Source of the DNA: VGBO01 sp964453335
GTDB taxonomy: Bacteria; Actinomycetota; Acidimicrobiia; Acidimicrobiales; CAIXPF01
Assembly: GCA_964453335.1 (NCBI GenBank)
Contig: CAYVOK010000010.1
Location: forward strand, 1-64,000
Direction of reading: 5' to 3'
DNA length: 64,000 bases
Below the pieces are notes generated by a model. The model made no database searches, was not told where the DNA came from, and saw only the letters and a list, made by a program, of their open reading frames with translations. The position numbers and the translations under genes are program-made. Below, piece by piece: positions 7,741-16,667 of the stretch (positions are counted from its first letter, which is position 1; every line of letters begins with the position of its first letter).

Positions 7741-8957
7741 CAGGACACCGCCTGCGCCCGCAGCACCATGTCGAGGATGCGCACACCCTCGGCGAGCTCG
7801 ACGTCCGAGACGGTGAGCGGCGGGGTCAGACGCAGCGCCGTCGCGGTGATCGCGTTGACGACGAGGCCCGCGTCGAGGCAGGCGTCGGCGACCGCCTTCG
7901 CGTCGCTACCGTCACCGAGCTCCGCCGCCAGGATCAGCCCTGCGCCGCGCACCGACTGCACACCCGGCAGCGCCTCGAGGGCGGACCGCAGCACCGCACC
8001 CATCCGGTCGGCGCGCTCGGCGAGACCGTCGCGCTCCATGACCTCGAGCACGGTCCGCGCAACAGCGGTCGCGAGCGGCTGCCCCGAATAGGTCGAGCCG
8101 TGGTCACCGGGCCTGAAGGCGGCCGCCACGTCGGCACGCGCCCACAGGGCGCCGATCGGCATGCCGTTCCCGAGCGCCTTCGCAAGACAGACGACATCGG
8201 GGCGTACGTCGTGGTGCTGGAACCCGAACCAGCGGCCCGTCCGCCCGAGTCCCGTCTGGACCTCGTCGAGCATCAGGAGAAGGCCGTGCTCGTCGGCCAG
8301 ACGCCGGGCCGCCGCCAGGAACTCGGCGGACGCAGGATTCACCCCGCCCTCACCCTGGATCGGTTCGAGCAGGATCGCCGCAGTCGTCCCGTCGATCGCC
8401 GCCTCGAGCGCGTCGACGTCGTTCAGGGCGACGTGCCGGAAGCCCTCGGGCATCGGCGCGAACGGCTCGTGCTTCGCCGGCTGCCCGGTCGCCGCGAGCG
8501 TCGCGAGCGTGCGCCCGTGGAAACTGCCGTAGGTCGTGACCACACCGAACCGGCCGTGGCCCGCCCACTTCCGCGCGAGCTTGATCGCCGCCTCGTTCGC
8601 CTCCGCACCCGAGTTGCAGAAGAAGACCTGTCCCTCGGCGCTGCCGGAACCACCGGCGATCAGCCGGTCGATCGTCCGGGCGACGTGCCAGGCGTGCTCC
8701 GTCGCGAAGATCGACGACACATGCAGGAGTGTCGACGCCTGCCGGGCGATGGCGTCGGCGACCTCCGGGTGCGCGTGGCCGAGCGCGACGACGGCGAGAC
8801 CTCCGAGGAAGTCGAGGTACTCCTTGCCGTCCCGATCCCACAGACGGGTACCGCTGCCGCGGACGAACATCACCCGGGGCGGACCGAAGTTCGGCATGAT
8901 CGGACAACGGACGAGATCGTCCGGTGCGCCCATGTCGGTGCGGTGGTCGATGGTCAT
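7740..8957 (-). CDS. argD: acetylornithine aminotransferase
   Basis: PLP-dependent class III aminotransferase converting N-acetylglutamate semialdehyde to N-acetylornithine with glutamate as donor. The 405-residue protein shows the NSGAEANEAAIKLAR segment, the PLP-contacting LLMLDEVQTGLGRTG and the Schiff-base lysine in CLAKALGNGMP. ATG 8957 overlaps the argB stop by 4 bases (ATGA). It could also act in lysine synthesis, as some ArgD enzymes do; the sequence does not decide. Confidence 0.96.
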   Translation of the reverse strand: MTIDHRTDMGAPDDLVRCPIMPNFGPPRVMFVRGSGTRLWDRDGKEYLDFLGGLAVVALGHAHPEVADAIARQASTLLHVSSIFATEHAWHVARTIDRLIAGGSGSAEGQVFFCNSGAEANEAAIKLARKWAGHGRFGVVTTYGSFHGRTLATLAATGQPAKHEPFAPMPEGFRHVALNDVDALEAAIDGTTAAILLEPIQGEGGVNPASAEFLAAARRLADEHGLLLMLDEVQTGLGRTGRWFGFQHHDVRPDVVCLAKALGNGMPIGALWARADVAAAFRPGDHGSTYSGQPLATAVARTVLEVMERDGLAERADRMGAVLRSALEALPGVQSVRGAGLILAAELGDGSDAKAVADACLDAGLVVNAITATALRLTPPLTVSDVELAEGVRILDMVLRAQAVS

Positions 8958-9838
8958 GGGAACTCCTCCGGATCCGGGGTGATCATCGTGCCGATCCCCT
9001 CGTCGGTGAACAGTTCGAGCAGCAGGACATGTGGTCGACGTCCGTCCACGAGATGCGCCGAAGACACACCGCCGTCGACCGCCGCGAGCGCCGCGTCCGT
9101 CTTCGGGATCATCCCGGACGACACGCTCCCGTCGGCCACGAGGCCCCGGAGCTCCGACGCCGTGCAGACCGAGACGAGACTCGACGGGTCGGCGACGTCA
9201 CGCCGCAACCCCTCGATGTCGGTGAGGAACACGAGCTTCTCCGCCCCGAGCGCCACGGCGACGGCACCGGCGACCGTGTCGGCGTTGATGTTGTACGCCT
9301 GCCCGTCCTCGTCGACCCCGATCGTGGCGATCACCGGGACGAGGTCCTCGGCGAGCAGGCGGTGCAGCAGGACCGGGTTCACGCGGGCCACGTCGCCCAC
9401 GAAGCCGAGCGCCGGATCACGGGGCGTCGCCACGATGAGCGACGCGTCCTCGCCGCTCACACCCACGGCGAGGGGGCCGTGACGGTTGATCGAGCCGACC
9501 AGCTCACGGTTGACCTTCCCGACGAGGACCATGCGGGTGATCTCGAGGGACTCGGCGTCGGTGACCCGCAGGCCGTCGACGAAGGCGGTCTCCTTGCCGA
9601 GTCGGTCCATCATCTCGGTGATCTGCGGCCCACCGCCGTGCACCACGACCGGCTTCAGGCCGACGCTGTGCATGAGGGCGACGTCCTGCGCGAAGAAACG
9701 CTCGCTGTCGGGACCCATGGCGTTGCCGCCGTACTTCACCACGACGACCCGACCACGGAACCGCTGGATGTACGGCAGCGCCTCGGCGAGCACGTGCGCA
9801 GCGAGGTCGGCGTCGACGGAACGGTCTCGGACGGTCAC
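8954..9838 (-). CDS. argB: acetylglutamate kinase
   Basis: Phosphorylates N-acetylglutamate, usually the arginine-inhibited step. The 294-residue amino acid kinase fold protein has VVVKYGGNAMG at the N-terminus, the substrate site VHGGGPQI and the C-terminal NINADTVAGAVA segment. Start GTG 9838 overlaps the argC stop (GTGA). In many actinobacteria argJ lies between argC and argB; here the two genes overlap, so argJ is absent from this place. Confidence 0.97.
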   Translation of the reverse strand: MTVRDRSVDADLAAHVLAEALPYIQRFRGRVVVVKYGGNAMGPDSERFFAQDVALMHSVGLKPVVVHGGGPQITEMMDRLGKETAFVDGLRVTDAESLEITRMVLVGKVNRELVGSINRHGPLAVGVSGEDASLIVATPRDPALGFVGDVARVNPVLLHRLLAEDLVPVIATIGVDEDGQAYNINADTVAGAVAVALGAEKLVFLTDIEGLRRDVADPSSLVSVCTASELRGLVADGSVSSGMIPKTDAALAAVDGGVSSAHLVDGRRPHVLLLELFTDEGIGTMITPDPEEFP

Positions 9839-10866
9839 GGGTACACCCCCACGATCGGCAGGCCGGTCGTCTCCTCGAGCCCGCACATGACGTTCGCCGC
9901 CTGCACGGCCTGACCCGACGCGCCCTTCGTGAGGTTGTCGAGCGCGCCGATGGCGACGATCCAGCCCGTGCGCTCGTCGACCCGGTACGTGAGGTGGACG
10001 CTGTTCGAGCCGAGGGTCGCCTTGGTCGAGGGCGACCGTTCGTCGACGACGACGAACGGCTCACCGTCGTAGAACGCCCGGCAGTGCTCGAGCACCGACG
10101 CCGTCGAGGGTGTCGTCCCCGCAACCGGTCGGGCGTAACAGGTGGCGAGGATGCCGCGGTTCATCGGGGCGAGGTGCGGCGTGAACAGCACCTGCGCACC
10201 ACCGCCGAGCGCCTGCTCGATCTCCGGTGTGTGGCGATGGTGGAGGAGGCCGTACGCGGTGAAGTCCTCGTCCACCGTGCAGAACGTCGTGTTCGCCTTG
10301 GGTGGCCGCCCGGCACCCGAGACGCCGGATGCCGCGTCGACGACGATCCCCGTCGCCTCGACGAGGCCGGCGCGCACGAGCGGAGCGAGCGCGAGGACGG
10401 CCGTCGTGACGTAGCAGCCGGGGGCGGCGACGAGGTCGGCCCCGGCGATCTCGTCACGGAACAGCTCCGGCAGGCCGTAGACGAAGGAGCCGAGCAACTC
10501 GGGGACGTGGTGCTCCTCGCCGTACCAGGTCGGATACAGCGAGGCGTCGCGGAGCCTGAAGTCGGCAGCGAGGTCGACGATCCGACGCGCGCCGGCCGCG
10601 CGCAGCTCGGGCACGAGCCGCTGGGACGCACCATGGGGCAGCCCGAGGAAGACCAGGTCGGCCGCTGCTGCGGCTGCGACGTCGACCTCGTCGAAGCGGC
10701 GGTCGCCGTAGCCGGCCGCAAGACTCGGGTAGAGCTCCGCGATGGGGACCCCGGCCTGGCTGTCACCCGTGGCGAGGACGAGCTCGAAGGCCCGGTGCCC
10801 GAGGAGGAGGCGGAGGAGTTCGGCGCCGGTGTAGCCGGACGCACCGATGACGGCGACGCTGTGCAC
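9835..10866 (-). CDS. argC: N-acetyl-gamma-glutamyl-phosphate reductase
   Basis: NADPH-dependent reductase of the third step of arginine synthesis. The 343-residue protein starts with the dinucleotide-binding VAVIGASGYTGAELLRLL and has the active-site cysteine in AAPGCYVTTA and HRHTPEIEQ further on. Two in-frame ATGs at 10899 and 10893 lie inside the ArgR palindrome and upstream of the predicted transcription start, so I prefer the GTG at 10866, which also gives the usual family length. First gene of the arg operon, with a leaderless promoter. Confidence 0.95.
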   Translation of the reverse strand: MHSVAVIGASGYTGAELLRLLLGHRAFELVLATGDSQAGVPIAELYPSLAAGYGDRRFDEVDVAAAAAADLVFLGLPHGASQRLVPELRAAGARRIVDLAADFRLRDASLYPTWYGEEHHVPELLGSFVYGLPELFRDEIAGADLVAAPGCYVTTAVLALAPLVRAGLVEATGIVVDAASGVSGAGRPPKANTTFCTVDEDFTAYGLLHHRHTPEIEQALGGGAQVLFTPHLAPMNRGILATCYARPVAGTTPSTASVLEHCRAFYDGEPFVVVDERSPSTKATLGSNSVHLTYRVDERTGWIVAIGALDNLTKGASGQAVQAANVMCGLEETTGLPIVGVYP

Positions 10867-10874
10867 GTCGGAAA

Positions 10875-10903
10875 ACAATACGTTGTCTTGCATAGTCATG
10901 CAA
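10875..10903 (-). promoter_or_regulatory. argC promoter
   Basis: On the minus strand TTGCAT (10903-10898) is followed after 17 bases by TATTGT (10880-10875), which ends 8 bases before the GTG at 10866. This fits a sigma70-type promoter giving a leaderless or nearly leaderless mRNA. The -35 is one arm of the ArgR palindrome, so bound repressor would block RNA polymerase. Confidence 0.7.
10888..10903. promoter_or_regulatory. ArgR operator (ARG box)
   Basis: TTGCAT, AGTC, ATGCAA is a perfect 16-base palindrome with 6-base arms. It matches the general form of ARG boxes (ATGCAT/TGCAT half sites) and lies between argC and the divergent gene at 10939, in the operon that encodes ArgR. It covers the argC -35. 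The call rests on motif and position. Confidence 0.75.
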
Positions 10904-10926
10904 GGGCGGAGCAGTGAGGGCTGCCA

Positions 10927-10932
10927 TAGGGT
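10927..10932 (+). promoter_or_regulatory. -10 element of the gene divergent from argC (leaderless type)
   Basis: TAGGGT ends 6 bases before the ATG at 10939. The ArgR palindrome ends 23 bases upstream of it, so ArgR could affect this promoter too. Confidence 0.6.
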
Positions 10933-10938
10933 GCGCAG

Positions 10939-11967
10939 ATGACCACCGAGGACCGGACGAGCCGGGCATGGCGGGCCGTCGGAGAACTCCACCACCGCTA
11001 CCTCACCGGCTGCCTCCTCGGCCTCGTGCAGCGGCACGGCGAGGCACGCGCCGCTGCAGTCTGCGAGGCGACCTTCCGGCGCCAGCACCTCGAGGCGTTC
11101 CTCCCGGGACTCGCCAAACTCGGCCTCACCGGACTCCCCCACGCCGTCGCGTGTGCGCAGTACCACGTGCTCTCGAACGCACTCGGTGGCGTCCGGGTCG
11201 TGTGGATCCCCGAGACCGACCGCAAGTCGTGGGTCCGGTACCTCCCGCCGCGCTGGATCTTCGACGGCACCGCCGTCGCCGGGATCCCCACCGATGTCAG
11301 CCGGGCGATGCTCCGTGGCTGGCACGCACACAACGGCCCGACCCTCGGCAACCCACGCCTCGGCTTCGTCTGCACGATGCAGACCGTCGACGGCCAACCC
11401 GGCCTCGAGGGCTACTACGTCGAGGAGGACCGACCGCTCGAGCCCCACGAGCGGCTGCGGTTCCGCCCCGGCGAACGGCCCCTGCGCGACCCCGAGCCGT
11501 TGCCGTTGCCGAACTGGGACCCCGTCCGCCTCGCCAAGGTCGAGCGCAACTACGCGCTCGCCTACACGCGTTCGCTCCTCGGCGAGGTCGCCGCCGTCCT
11601 CGGACCGCTGGAAGGGGCCCACACCCTCCGCCTCGCCGGACGTCAGGTCGCCATGCAGTACCGACCGACGCTCGACGAGATCCTCGGCGTCCATCTCGAC
11701 GCACCCGACCTGCTCGTCGAACTCCTCCGGGCCCAGGACGACGACGCCGTCCGGACCGACACCACGGACGGGACCTACGTGACCGCACCGACGTGTCGGA
11801 CCCTCGACGGGTTGATCGTGCCTGCCGAGACCTTCGAGGGCTGGAACGGGCTCTGGGAGGGACTCGCGCAACTCGACGGGCTGCGCCTCGACGTCGTCGA
11901 ACGCGCCGACCTCGGCGACGACGCCTATATTTGGCGCTTCAGGCCGCAACCCGGCCCGAGCCGATGA
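10939..11967 (+). CDS. protein of unknown function divergent from argC
   Basis: The 342-residue product has no signal peptide or membrane helix and looks cytosolic. Its N-terminal ~50 residues are helical; the middle holds VVWIPETDRKSWVRYLPPRWIF (near 90-112) and a conserved-looking GWHAHNGPTLGNPRLGFVCTM stretch, then YVEEDRPLEPHERL. I cannot assign a family; a distant relation to small-molecule-binding or hydrolase folds is possible but unsupported. The ATG is set by the TAGGGT element 6 bases upstream. It faces argC across 72 bases that include the ARG box and ends back-to-back with pheT (TGA then TCA, no gap). Arginine control is an inference. Confidence 0.75.
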   Translation: MTTEDRTSRAWRAVGELHHRYLTGCLLGLVQRHGEARAAAVCEATFRRQHLEAFLPGLAKLGLTGLPHAVACAQYHVLSNALGGVRVVWIPETDRKSWVRYLPPRWIFDGTAVAGIPTDVSRAMLRGWHAHNGPTLGNPRLGFVCTMQTVDGQPGLEGYYVEEDRPLEPHERLRFRPGERPLRDPEPLPLPNWDPVRLAKVERNYALAYTRSLLGEVAAVLGPLEGAHTLRLAGRQVAMQYRPTLDEILGVHLDAPDLLVELLRAQDDDAVRTDTTDGTYVTAPTCRTLDGLIVPAETFEGWNGLWEGLAQLDGLRLDVVERADLGDDAYIWRFRPQPGPSR

Positions 11968-14331
11968 TCAACCCCGGAGACGGCCGCCCACTGCGGTGAC
12001 CGCCTCGATGCACCGACCACGGACCTCGGCGGCCTCGGCGTCGGTCAGCGTCCGGTCGGGCGCCTGCAGGCGCAGACGGAACGCCAGGCTGCGCGTACCC
12101 GCCGGGACCCGGTCGCCGCGGTAGACGTCGAAGAGGCGGAGATCGACCAGCAGGTCCCCGCCGGCCGCACGCAAGGCATCCCCCACCGCCGACGCCGGTA
12201 CCGCGTCGTCGACCTCGAACGCGAGGTCGACGTCGCTCGACGGGAACCGACTCACCCGCCGGTACGTCCGCGTTCCGTGCGGCAGACCGGCGAGCGTCGT
12301 GAGATCGACGTCGAGCCAGGCGACACGCTCCGGCACACCGAACGCCCCGAGCACGTCGGGATCCACCTCACCGAGCACACCCACGACGACGCCGCCGACC
12401 GACACCTCCGCCGCCCGCGACGGATGCAGGCCCGCAACGACGGCGTTCACCAACCGGACGTCGTCGAGACCGAGCGTGTCGACGACCGCCTGCCAGGCCT
12501 CGACCGCCGCAGCCGCGTCACGGCCAGCTCGTGCCACGGCGAGGAACTCGCGCTCGTCGGGCAGCTCCGCCGACCGGTCGGTCGGCAGGTACACGTGCCC
12601 GACCTCGAAGACCTCGAGACCGACGTTGCGGTGCGAGGCGTTGTAGGCGAGCGTCTTGAGGATCCCCGGTCGCAGGCTCGTGCGCATCACCGACTCCTCG
12701 GCGACGAGCGGGTTCGTCACCACCACGGCGTCGGTGTCGAACCCGGCCCGGTCGAGATCCCCCGGGGCAAGGAACGGGACGGGCATCACCTCGGTGAGCC
12801 CGAACCCGACCAGGGCACGCCGGAGCGCGCGGCGCTCCGCCTGCGTCGCGGTCAGCGATCCGGTCTGCGAGGTCGGCACCGGGACGGTGCGCGCGATCCG
12901 GTTCAGGCCGTACTGACGGGCAACCTCCTCGATCACGTCGATCTCGGTGGAGGAGTCGACCCGACGGAACGACGGGACGTCGACGTCGTGGTCGGCACCG
13001 ACAGGGGTGCACGCGAAGCCGATGGGCTCGAGGCACCGCCGCACCTCGGCCGGGGTCAGTGCGGTGCCGAGGATCGCATTCACACGGTCGGTCCGCAGCC
13101 GGACCGTCGCCGCAGCGGGCAGGGAGCCCTCCACCACGAGGGTGCCCTGGGCGACCTCGACGGGCGAGGACGCTGCGAGCACCTCGACGAACCGGTCGAG
13201 TGCCCGTTCGATCGCCTCCGGATCGGCGCCACGCTCGAAACGGGTAGAGGCCTCCGACCGCAGACCGTGCCGACGAGCGGTGCGCGCCACCGTCATCGGA
13301 TCCCACCACGCCATCTCGAGCAGGACGTTCGTCGTCGCAGCGGAGATCTCCGTCGACGCGCCGCCCATCACACCTGCGAGCGAGATCACCTCGTCCGAGC
13401 CGTCCGTGACCACGCCGTCACGGACGTCGAGGGCACGGGTCGCACCGTCGAGGGTCACGAGGGACTCCCCGGCGCGGGCCCAGCGCACCGCGACCGCCGA
13501 ACCTGCGACACGGTCGAGGTCGAAGGTGTGCGACGGCTGACCGAGCTCGAGCATCACGTAGTTCGACGCGTCGACGACGTTATTCACCGGGCGCATCCCG
13601 CACGCGGTGAGACGATCGGCCACCCACGACGGCGACGGCCCGACCACCACACCACGCAGCACCCGCGCCGCGAACCGACCGCAGAGATCCGGCGCGTCGT
13701 TGCGGAGCGACACCACGTCGGCGACCGGCCGACCGGTCGGCGCCGGGACGGTGGGGACGGCCAGCCGGAACGGCAAACCGAGGCGGGCTGCGAGATCACG
13801 CGCCACACCGGCGATCGACAACGCATCGGGACGGTTGCCGGTCACGTCGAGGTCGAACAGGACGTCCTCGGTGATCCCGAGTGCCGAGCGCAGGTCCGTG
13901 CCCGGGACGAGGGATGCGTCGAGGATCCGGATGCCGTCCTCCGCGCCTGCGAGACCGAGCTCGGCGGACGAGCACAGCATTCCGTTCGACCATTCGCCGC
14001 GCAGCTTCCGACGCTCGATGCCGAGCCCGTTCGGCATCGTCGTCCCGATCGTCGCGAGCGGCACCAGATCACCCGGCGCCATGTTGAACGCACCGCAGCA
14101 CACCTGCAGGGCGACGCCGTCGCCGGCGTCGACGTCGACGAGCTGGATACGGTCGGCAGCGGGGTGGGGGCGACACGCCAGCACCCGGGCGACGAGGATC
14201 CCGTCGAGCCCGGCACCGATGGGGACGATCTCCTCGACCGCGAGGCCGAGGGAGGACAGCTCGTCCGCGAGCGCGTCGACCGACCCCTCGAGGGGGGCGA
14301 ACTCACGCAGCCAGGACAGGAGAACCTTCAT
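11968..14331 (-). CDS. pheT: phenylalanyl-tRNA synthetase beta subunit
   Basis: Large subunit of the alpha2-beta2 synthetase that charges tRNA-Phe, with editing of mischarged Tyr. The 787-residue protein shows the usual order: EMAP/OB-type tRNA-binding domain (about 40-150), B3/B4 editing domain (about 210-390), B5 domain, a catalytic-like core and a C-terminal anticodon-binding FDX-ACB domain (about 695-787). ATG 14331; pheS ends 42 bases upstream. It is the last gene of the infC-rpmI-rplT-methylase-pheS-pheT run. Confidence 0.97.
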   Translation of the reverse strand: MKVLLSWLREFAPLEGSVDALADELSSLGLAVEEIVPIGAGLDGILVARVLACRPHPAADRIQLVDVDAGDGVALQVCCGAFNMAPGDLVPLATIGTTMPNGLGIERRKLRGEWSNGMLCSSAELGLAGAEDGIRILDASLVPGTDLRSALGITEDVLFDLDVTGNRPDALSIAGVARDLAARLGLPFRLAVPTVPAPTGRPVADVVSLRNDAPDLCGRFAARVLRGVVVGPSPSWVADRLTACGMRPVNNVVDASNYVMLELGQPSHTFDLDRVAGSAVAVRWARAGESLVTLDGATRALDVRDGVVTDGSDEVISLAGVMGGASTEISAATTNVLLEMAWWDPMTVARTARRHGLRSEASTRFERGADPEAIERALDRFVEVLAASSPVEVAQGTLVVEGSLPAAATVRLRTDRVNAILGTALTPAEVRRCLEPIGFACTPVGADHDVDVPSFRRVDSSTEIDVIEEVARQYGLNRIARTVPVPTSQTGSLTATQAERRALRRALVGFGLTEVMPVPFLAPGDLDRAGFDTDAVVVTNPLVAEESVMRTSLRPGILKTLAYNASHRNVGLEVFEVGHVYLPTDRSAELPDEREFLAVARAGRDAAAAVEAWQAVVDTLGLDDVRLVNAVVAGLHPSRAAEVSVGGVVVGVLGEVDPDVLGAFGVPERVAWLDVDLTTLAGLPHGTRTYRRVSRFPSSDVDLAFEVDDAVPASAVGDALRAAGGDLLVDLRLFDVYRGDRVPAGTRSLAFRLRLQAPDRTLTDAEAAEVRGRCIEAVTAVGGRLRG

Positions 14332-14373
14332 GCAGGGTGCCTTGCGACGAGGCCCGCGACCGCGGACCGGGAC

Positions 14374-15405
14374 TCAGAACTGCGACAAGAAGCGGATGTC
14401 CCCGCTCCAGAACTCACGGAGATCGTCGACCCCGTGGCGGGCCAACGCGAAGCGGTCGATGCCGAAGCCGAACGCGAAGCCGGACCACTCCTCGGGGTCG
14501 ATCCCACCGGCGCGCAACACGTTGGGGTGCACCATCCCGCAGCCACCGAGCTCCATCCACGTGCCGTCGGGGCGCTGGATGTCGAACTCGGCCGACGGCT
14601 CGGTGAAGGGGAAGTACGACGGTCGGAGCCGCGACGTGAACGACCCGCCGAAGAACGCCTTCGTGAACTCCTCGAGCGTCCCGGCGAGATCCCCCATCGT
14701 GATGCCACGGTCGATCACCAGACCTTCAATCTGGTGGAAGACCGGCATGTGGGTGGCATCGGGCGTGTCCTGGCGGAAGACACGGCCCGGACAGATCACG
14801 TAGATCGGCGGCTCCTGGGCCAGCATCGCCCGCACCTGCACCGGCGACGTGTGGGTGCGGAGCAGTGTCGATCCCGGGGTGCCCCACTCGACCCACAGCG
14901 TGTCGAAGCTCTCGCGGGCCGGGTGGCCCTCGGGGAAGTTCAGCGCCCCGAAGTTGAGCGCCTCGGTCTCGATCTCCGGGCCCTCCGCGACCTGGAATCC
15001 CATGCCGAGGAACACGTCCTCGAGGCGCTCCCACGCTGCGGTGAAGGGGTGGACGCGCCCGACGCGCCGCCCCGGCACCAACTCGGTCAGGTCGAGGCGC
15101 TCGGCCTCGAGGCGCAGCGCCCGCTCGGCCGCGCCGAGCGTCGCACGGCGGACGTCGACCGCGGCGGACAGCACATCGCGTGCCTCGTTCAGCAGCCTGC
15201 CGACAGAACGCCGCCCGTCGTCGTCGAGGGACGCCAACGACCGCCGGAGCTCCACGACCGGAGCGCGCCGACCGAGCACCGACGTCTCGACCGCGCCCAA
15301 CGCGTCGAGGTCGACCGCAGACGCGATCGCATCGAGTCCGTCGGCCAGCGCCCGTTCGATCTCGGCTTCCATCGCCGAGGAGCCTTGCCCCCCTGCAGCA
15401 CTCAC
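14374..15405 (-). CDS. pheS: phenylalanyl-tRNA synthetase alpha subunit
   Basis: Catalytic subunit of the class II phenylalanyl-tRNA synthetase. The 343-residue protein has an N-terminal coiled-coil region (about 15-95), class II motif 2 (CPGRVFRQDTPDATHMPVFHQ) and motif 3 (GFAFGFGIDRFALARHG). I chose GTG 15405 because it overlaps the upstream methylase stop (GTGA); an ATG at 15372 without a ribosome site is the alternative. Same strand and operon as pheT. Confidence 0.97.
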   Translation of the reverse strand: MSAAGGQGSSAMEAEIERALADGLDAIASAVDLDALGAVETSVLGRRAPVVELRRSLASLDDDGRRSVGRLLNEARDVLSAAVDVRRATLGAAERALRLEAERLDLTELVPGRRVGRVHPFTAAWERLEDVFLGMGFQVAEGPEIETEALNFGALNFPEGHPARESFDTLWVEWGTPGSTLLRTHTSPVQVRAMLAQEPPIYVICPGRVFRQDTPDATHMPVFHQIEGLVIDRGITMGDLAGTLEEFTKAFFGGSFTSRLRPSYFPFTEPSAEFDIQRPDGTWMELGGCGMVHPNVLRAGGIDPEEWSGFAFGFGIDRFALARHGVDDLREFWSGDIRFLSQF

Positions 15406-16199
15406 GTCCAACTCCCTCCGGCGGCAGCGACACGACGCTGCCGCACCGACTCGAACAGGACCACCGATCCGGCAATCGCCGCGTTCAACGACTCGACACC
15501 CGACGACATCGGGATGCTCAGCAGCCCGTCGCACCGCTCGACCAGATCGGCGGGCAGACCGCGGGCTTCGTTGCCGACCAGGACGGCGACGTCGCCACCG
15601 AGGTCGACCTCCTCCGGCGCCGCACCGCCACGGGCGACGAGCGCCACCGAACGGAAGCCCGCTGCCGCGAGGCCGCCGACCGGGTCGACGTCGTCGACGA
15701 GCGGGATGCGGAAAACCGAACCGGCTGATGCCCGAACGACCTTCGGCGCCCACGGGTCGGCACCGCCGACCCGCACCACGGCTGCTGCTCCGGCCGCGTC
15801 GGCCGCTCTGACCAACGTGCCGACGTTGCCGGGATCCGCCACGTCGACGAGGACGAGGACGAGACCACCGAGGGGCGACGAACCCGGCGCCGGGATCTCG
15901 ACCACCGCCGTCACACCCTGCCCGGTGACGAGATCCCCCGCCTTCGCGAGCGACCCGTCGGGCACCACGTGCACCGGCACCCCGGCGAGGCTGGCGGGGA
16001 GCGACGTTCGGTCGAAGCGCTCCTCGACCGCGACCTCGACGATGCGGACCCCGTTGCGGACCGCGTCGTCGAGCGCCCTCGGGCCCTCGACCACGGTCCG
16101 CCTCGCAACCCGCCGCTCGGACGGATCACGGTGCAACGAGGTGATGCGACGCAGGACCGCCGGGCGACCCGACGGGCCGGCCCCGATCCCTCCGACCAC
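15402..16199 (-). CDS. SpoU-family rRNA/tRNA 2'-O-methyltransferase
   Basis: SAM-dependent ribose methylase with the trefoil-knot (SPOUT) fold. The 265-residue product has an N-terminal substrate-binding domain and a C-terminal knot with VLVDVADPGNVGTLVRAADA (motif 1), VLVGNEARGLP (motif 2) and IPMSSGVESLNAAIA (motif 3). It sits between rplT and pheS, a common position for the TsnR/RlmB-like 23S methylase in actinobacteria. The RNA target is not certain. GTG 16199; 17 bases after rplT. Confidence 0.93.
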   Translation of the reverse strand: MVGGIGAGPSGRPAVLRRITSLHRDPSERRVARRTVVEGPRALDDAVRNGVRIVEVAVEERFDRTSLPASLAGVPVHVVPDGSLAKAGDLVTGQGVTAVVEIPAPGSSPLGGLVLVLVDVADPGNVGTLVRAADAAGAAAVVRVGGADPWAPKVVRASAGSVFRIPLVDDVDPVGGLAAAGFRSVALVARGGAAPEEVDLGGDVAVLVGNEARGLPADLVERCDGLLSIPMSSGVESLNAAIAGSVVLFESVRQRRVAAAGGSWT

Positions 16200-16216
16200 G
16201 GTGGACCTCGGAACGA

Positions 16217-16585
16217 TCAGGCGTCGGCCGCTGCGAGCGCCTCGCGGGCCACCACGACGAGGCCGGCGAAGGCCGCCGGATCGGTCACGGCGAGATCAGC
16301 GAGGACCTTGCGGTCGACCTCGGCACCGGCAGCCTTCAGGCCGGAGATGAACCGGCTGTAGCTGATGTCGTTCAACCGGCACGCTGCGTTGATGCGCTGG
16401 ATCCAGAGCCGGCGGAAGTCACCCTTGCGGGCGCGGCGGTCACGGAACGCGTACTGCAGCGAGTGCATGACCGCTTCGTTGGCGGCACGGTAGGAACGGC
16501 TGCGGTTGCCGTAGAACCCTTCGGCACGTTCGAGTACGACGCGACGGCGCTTCTTCGAGTGGACGGCACGCTTCACACGAGCCAT
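16217..16585 (-). CDS. rplT: ribosomal protein L20
   Basis: Primary 23S-rRNA-binding protein needed for early 50S assembly. The 122-residue basic protein begins MARVKRAVHSKKRRR and contains the family core SRSYRAANEAVMHSLQYAFRDRR and WIQRINAACR. ATG 16585 has GGAGG 7 bases upstream, which rules out the longer reading frame. It follows rpmI by 82 bases. Confidence 0.98.
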   Translation of the reverse strand: MARVKRAVHSKKRRRVVLERAEGFYGNRSRSYRAANEAVMHSLQYAFRDRRARKGDFRRLWIQRINAACRLNDISYSRFISGLKAAGAEVDRKVLADLAVTDPAAFAGLVVVAREALAAADA

Positions 16586-16667
16586 GACGGATCCTCCAGG
16601 ATGGGGAGAGCGGACGGACGGGGAGCGGACCGGGTGGACCCGGTCGCACGGGAAGACGCGCTGGGCG

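Noticed and set aside
10867..10899. argC starting at ATG 10899 or 10893
   Set aside because: Both codons are inside the ArgR palindrome and upstream of the predicted transcription start; the GTG at 10866 gives the normal protein length and fits the promoter.
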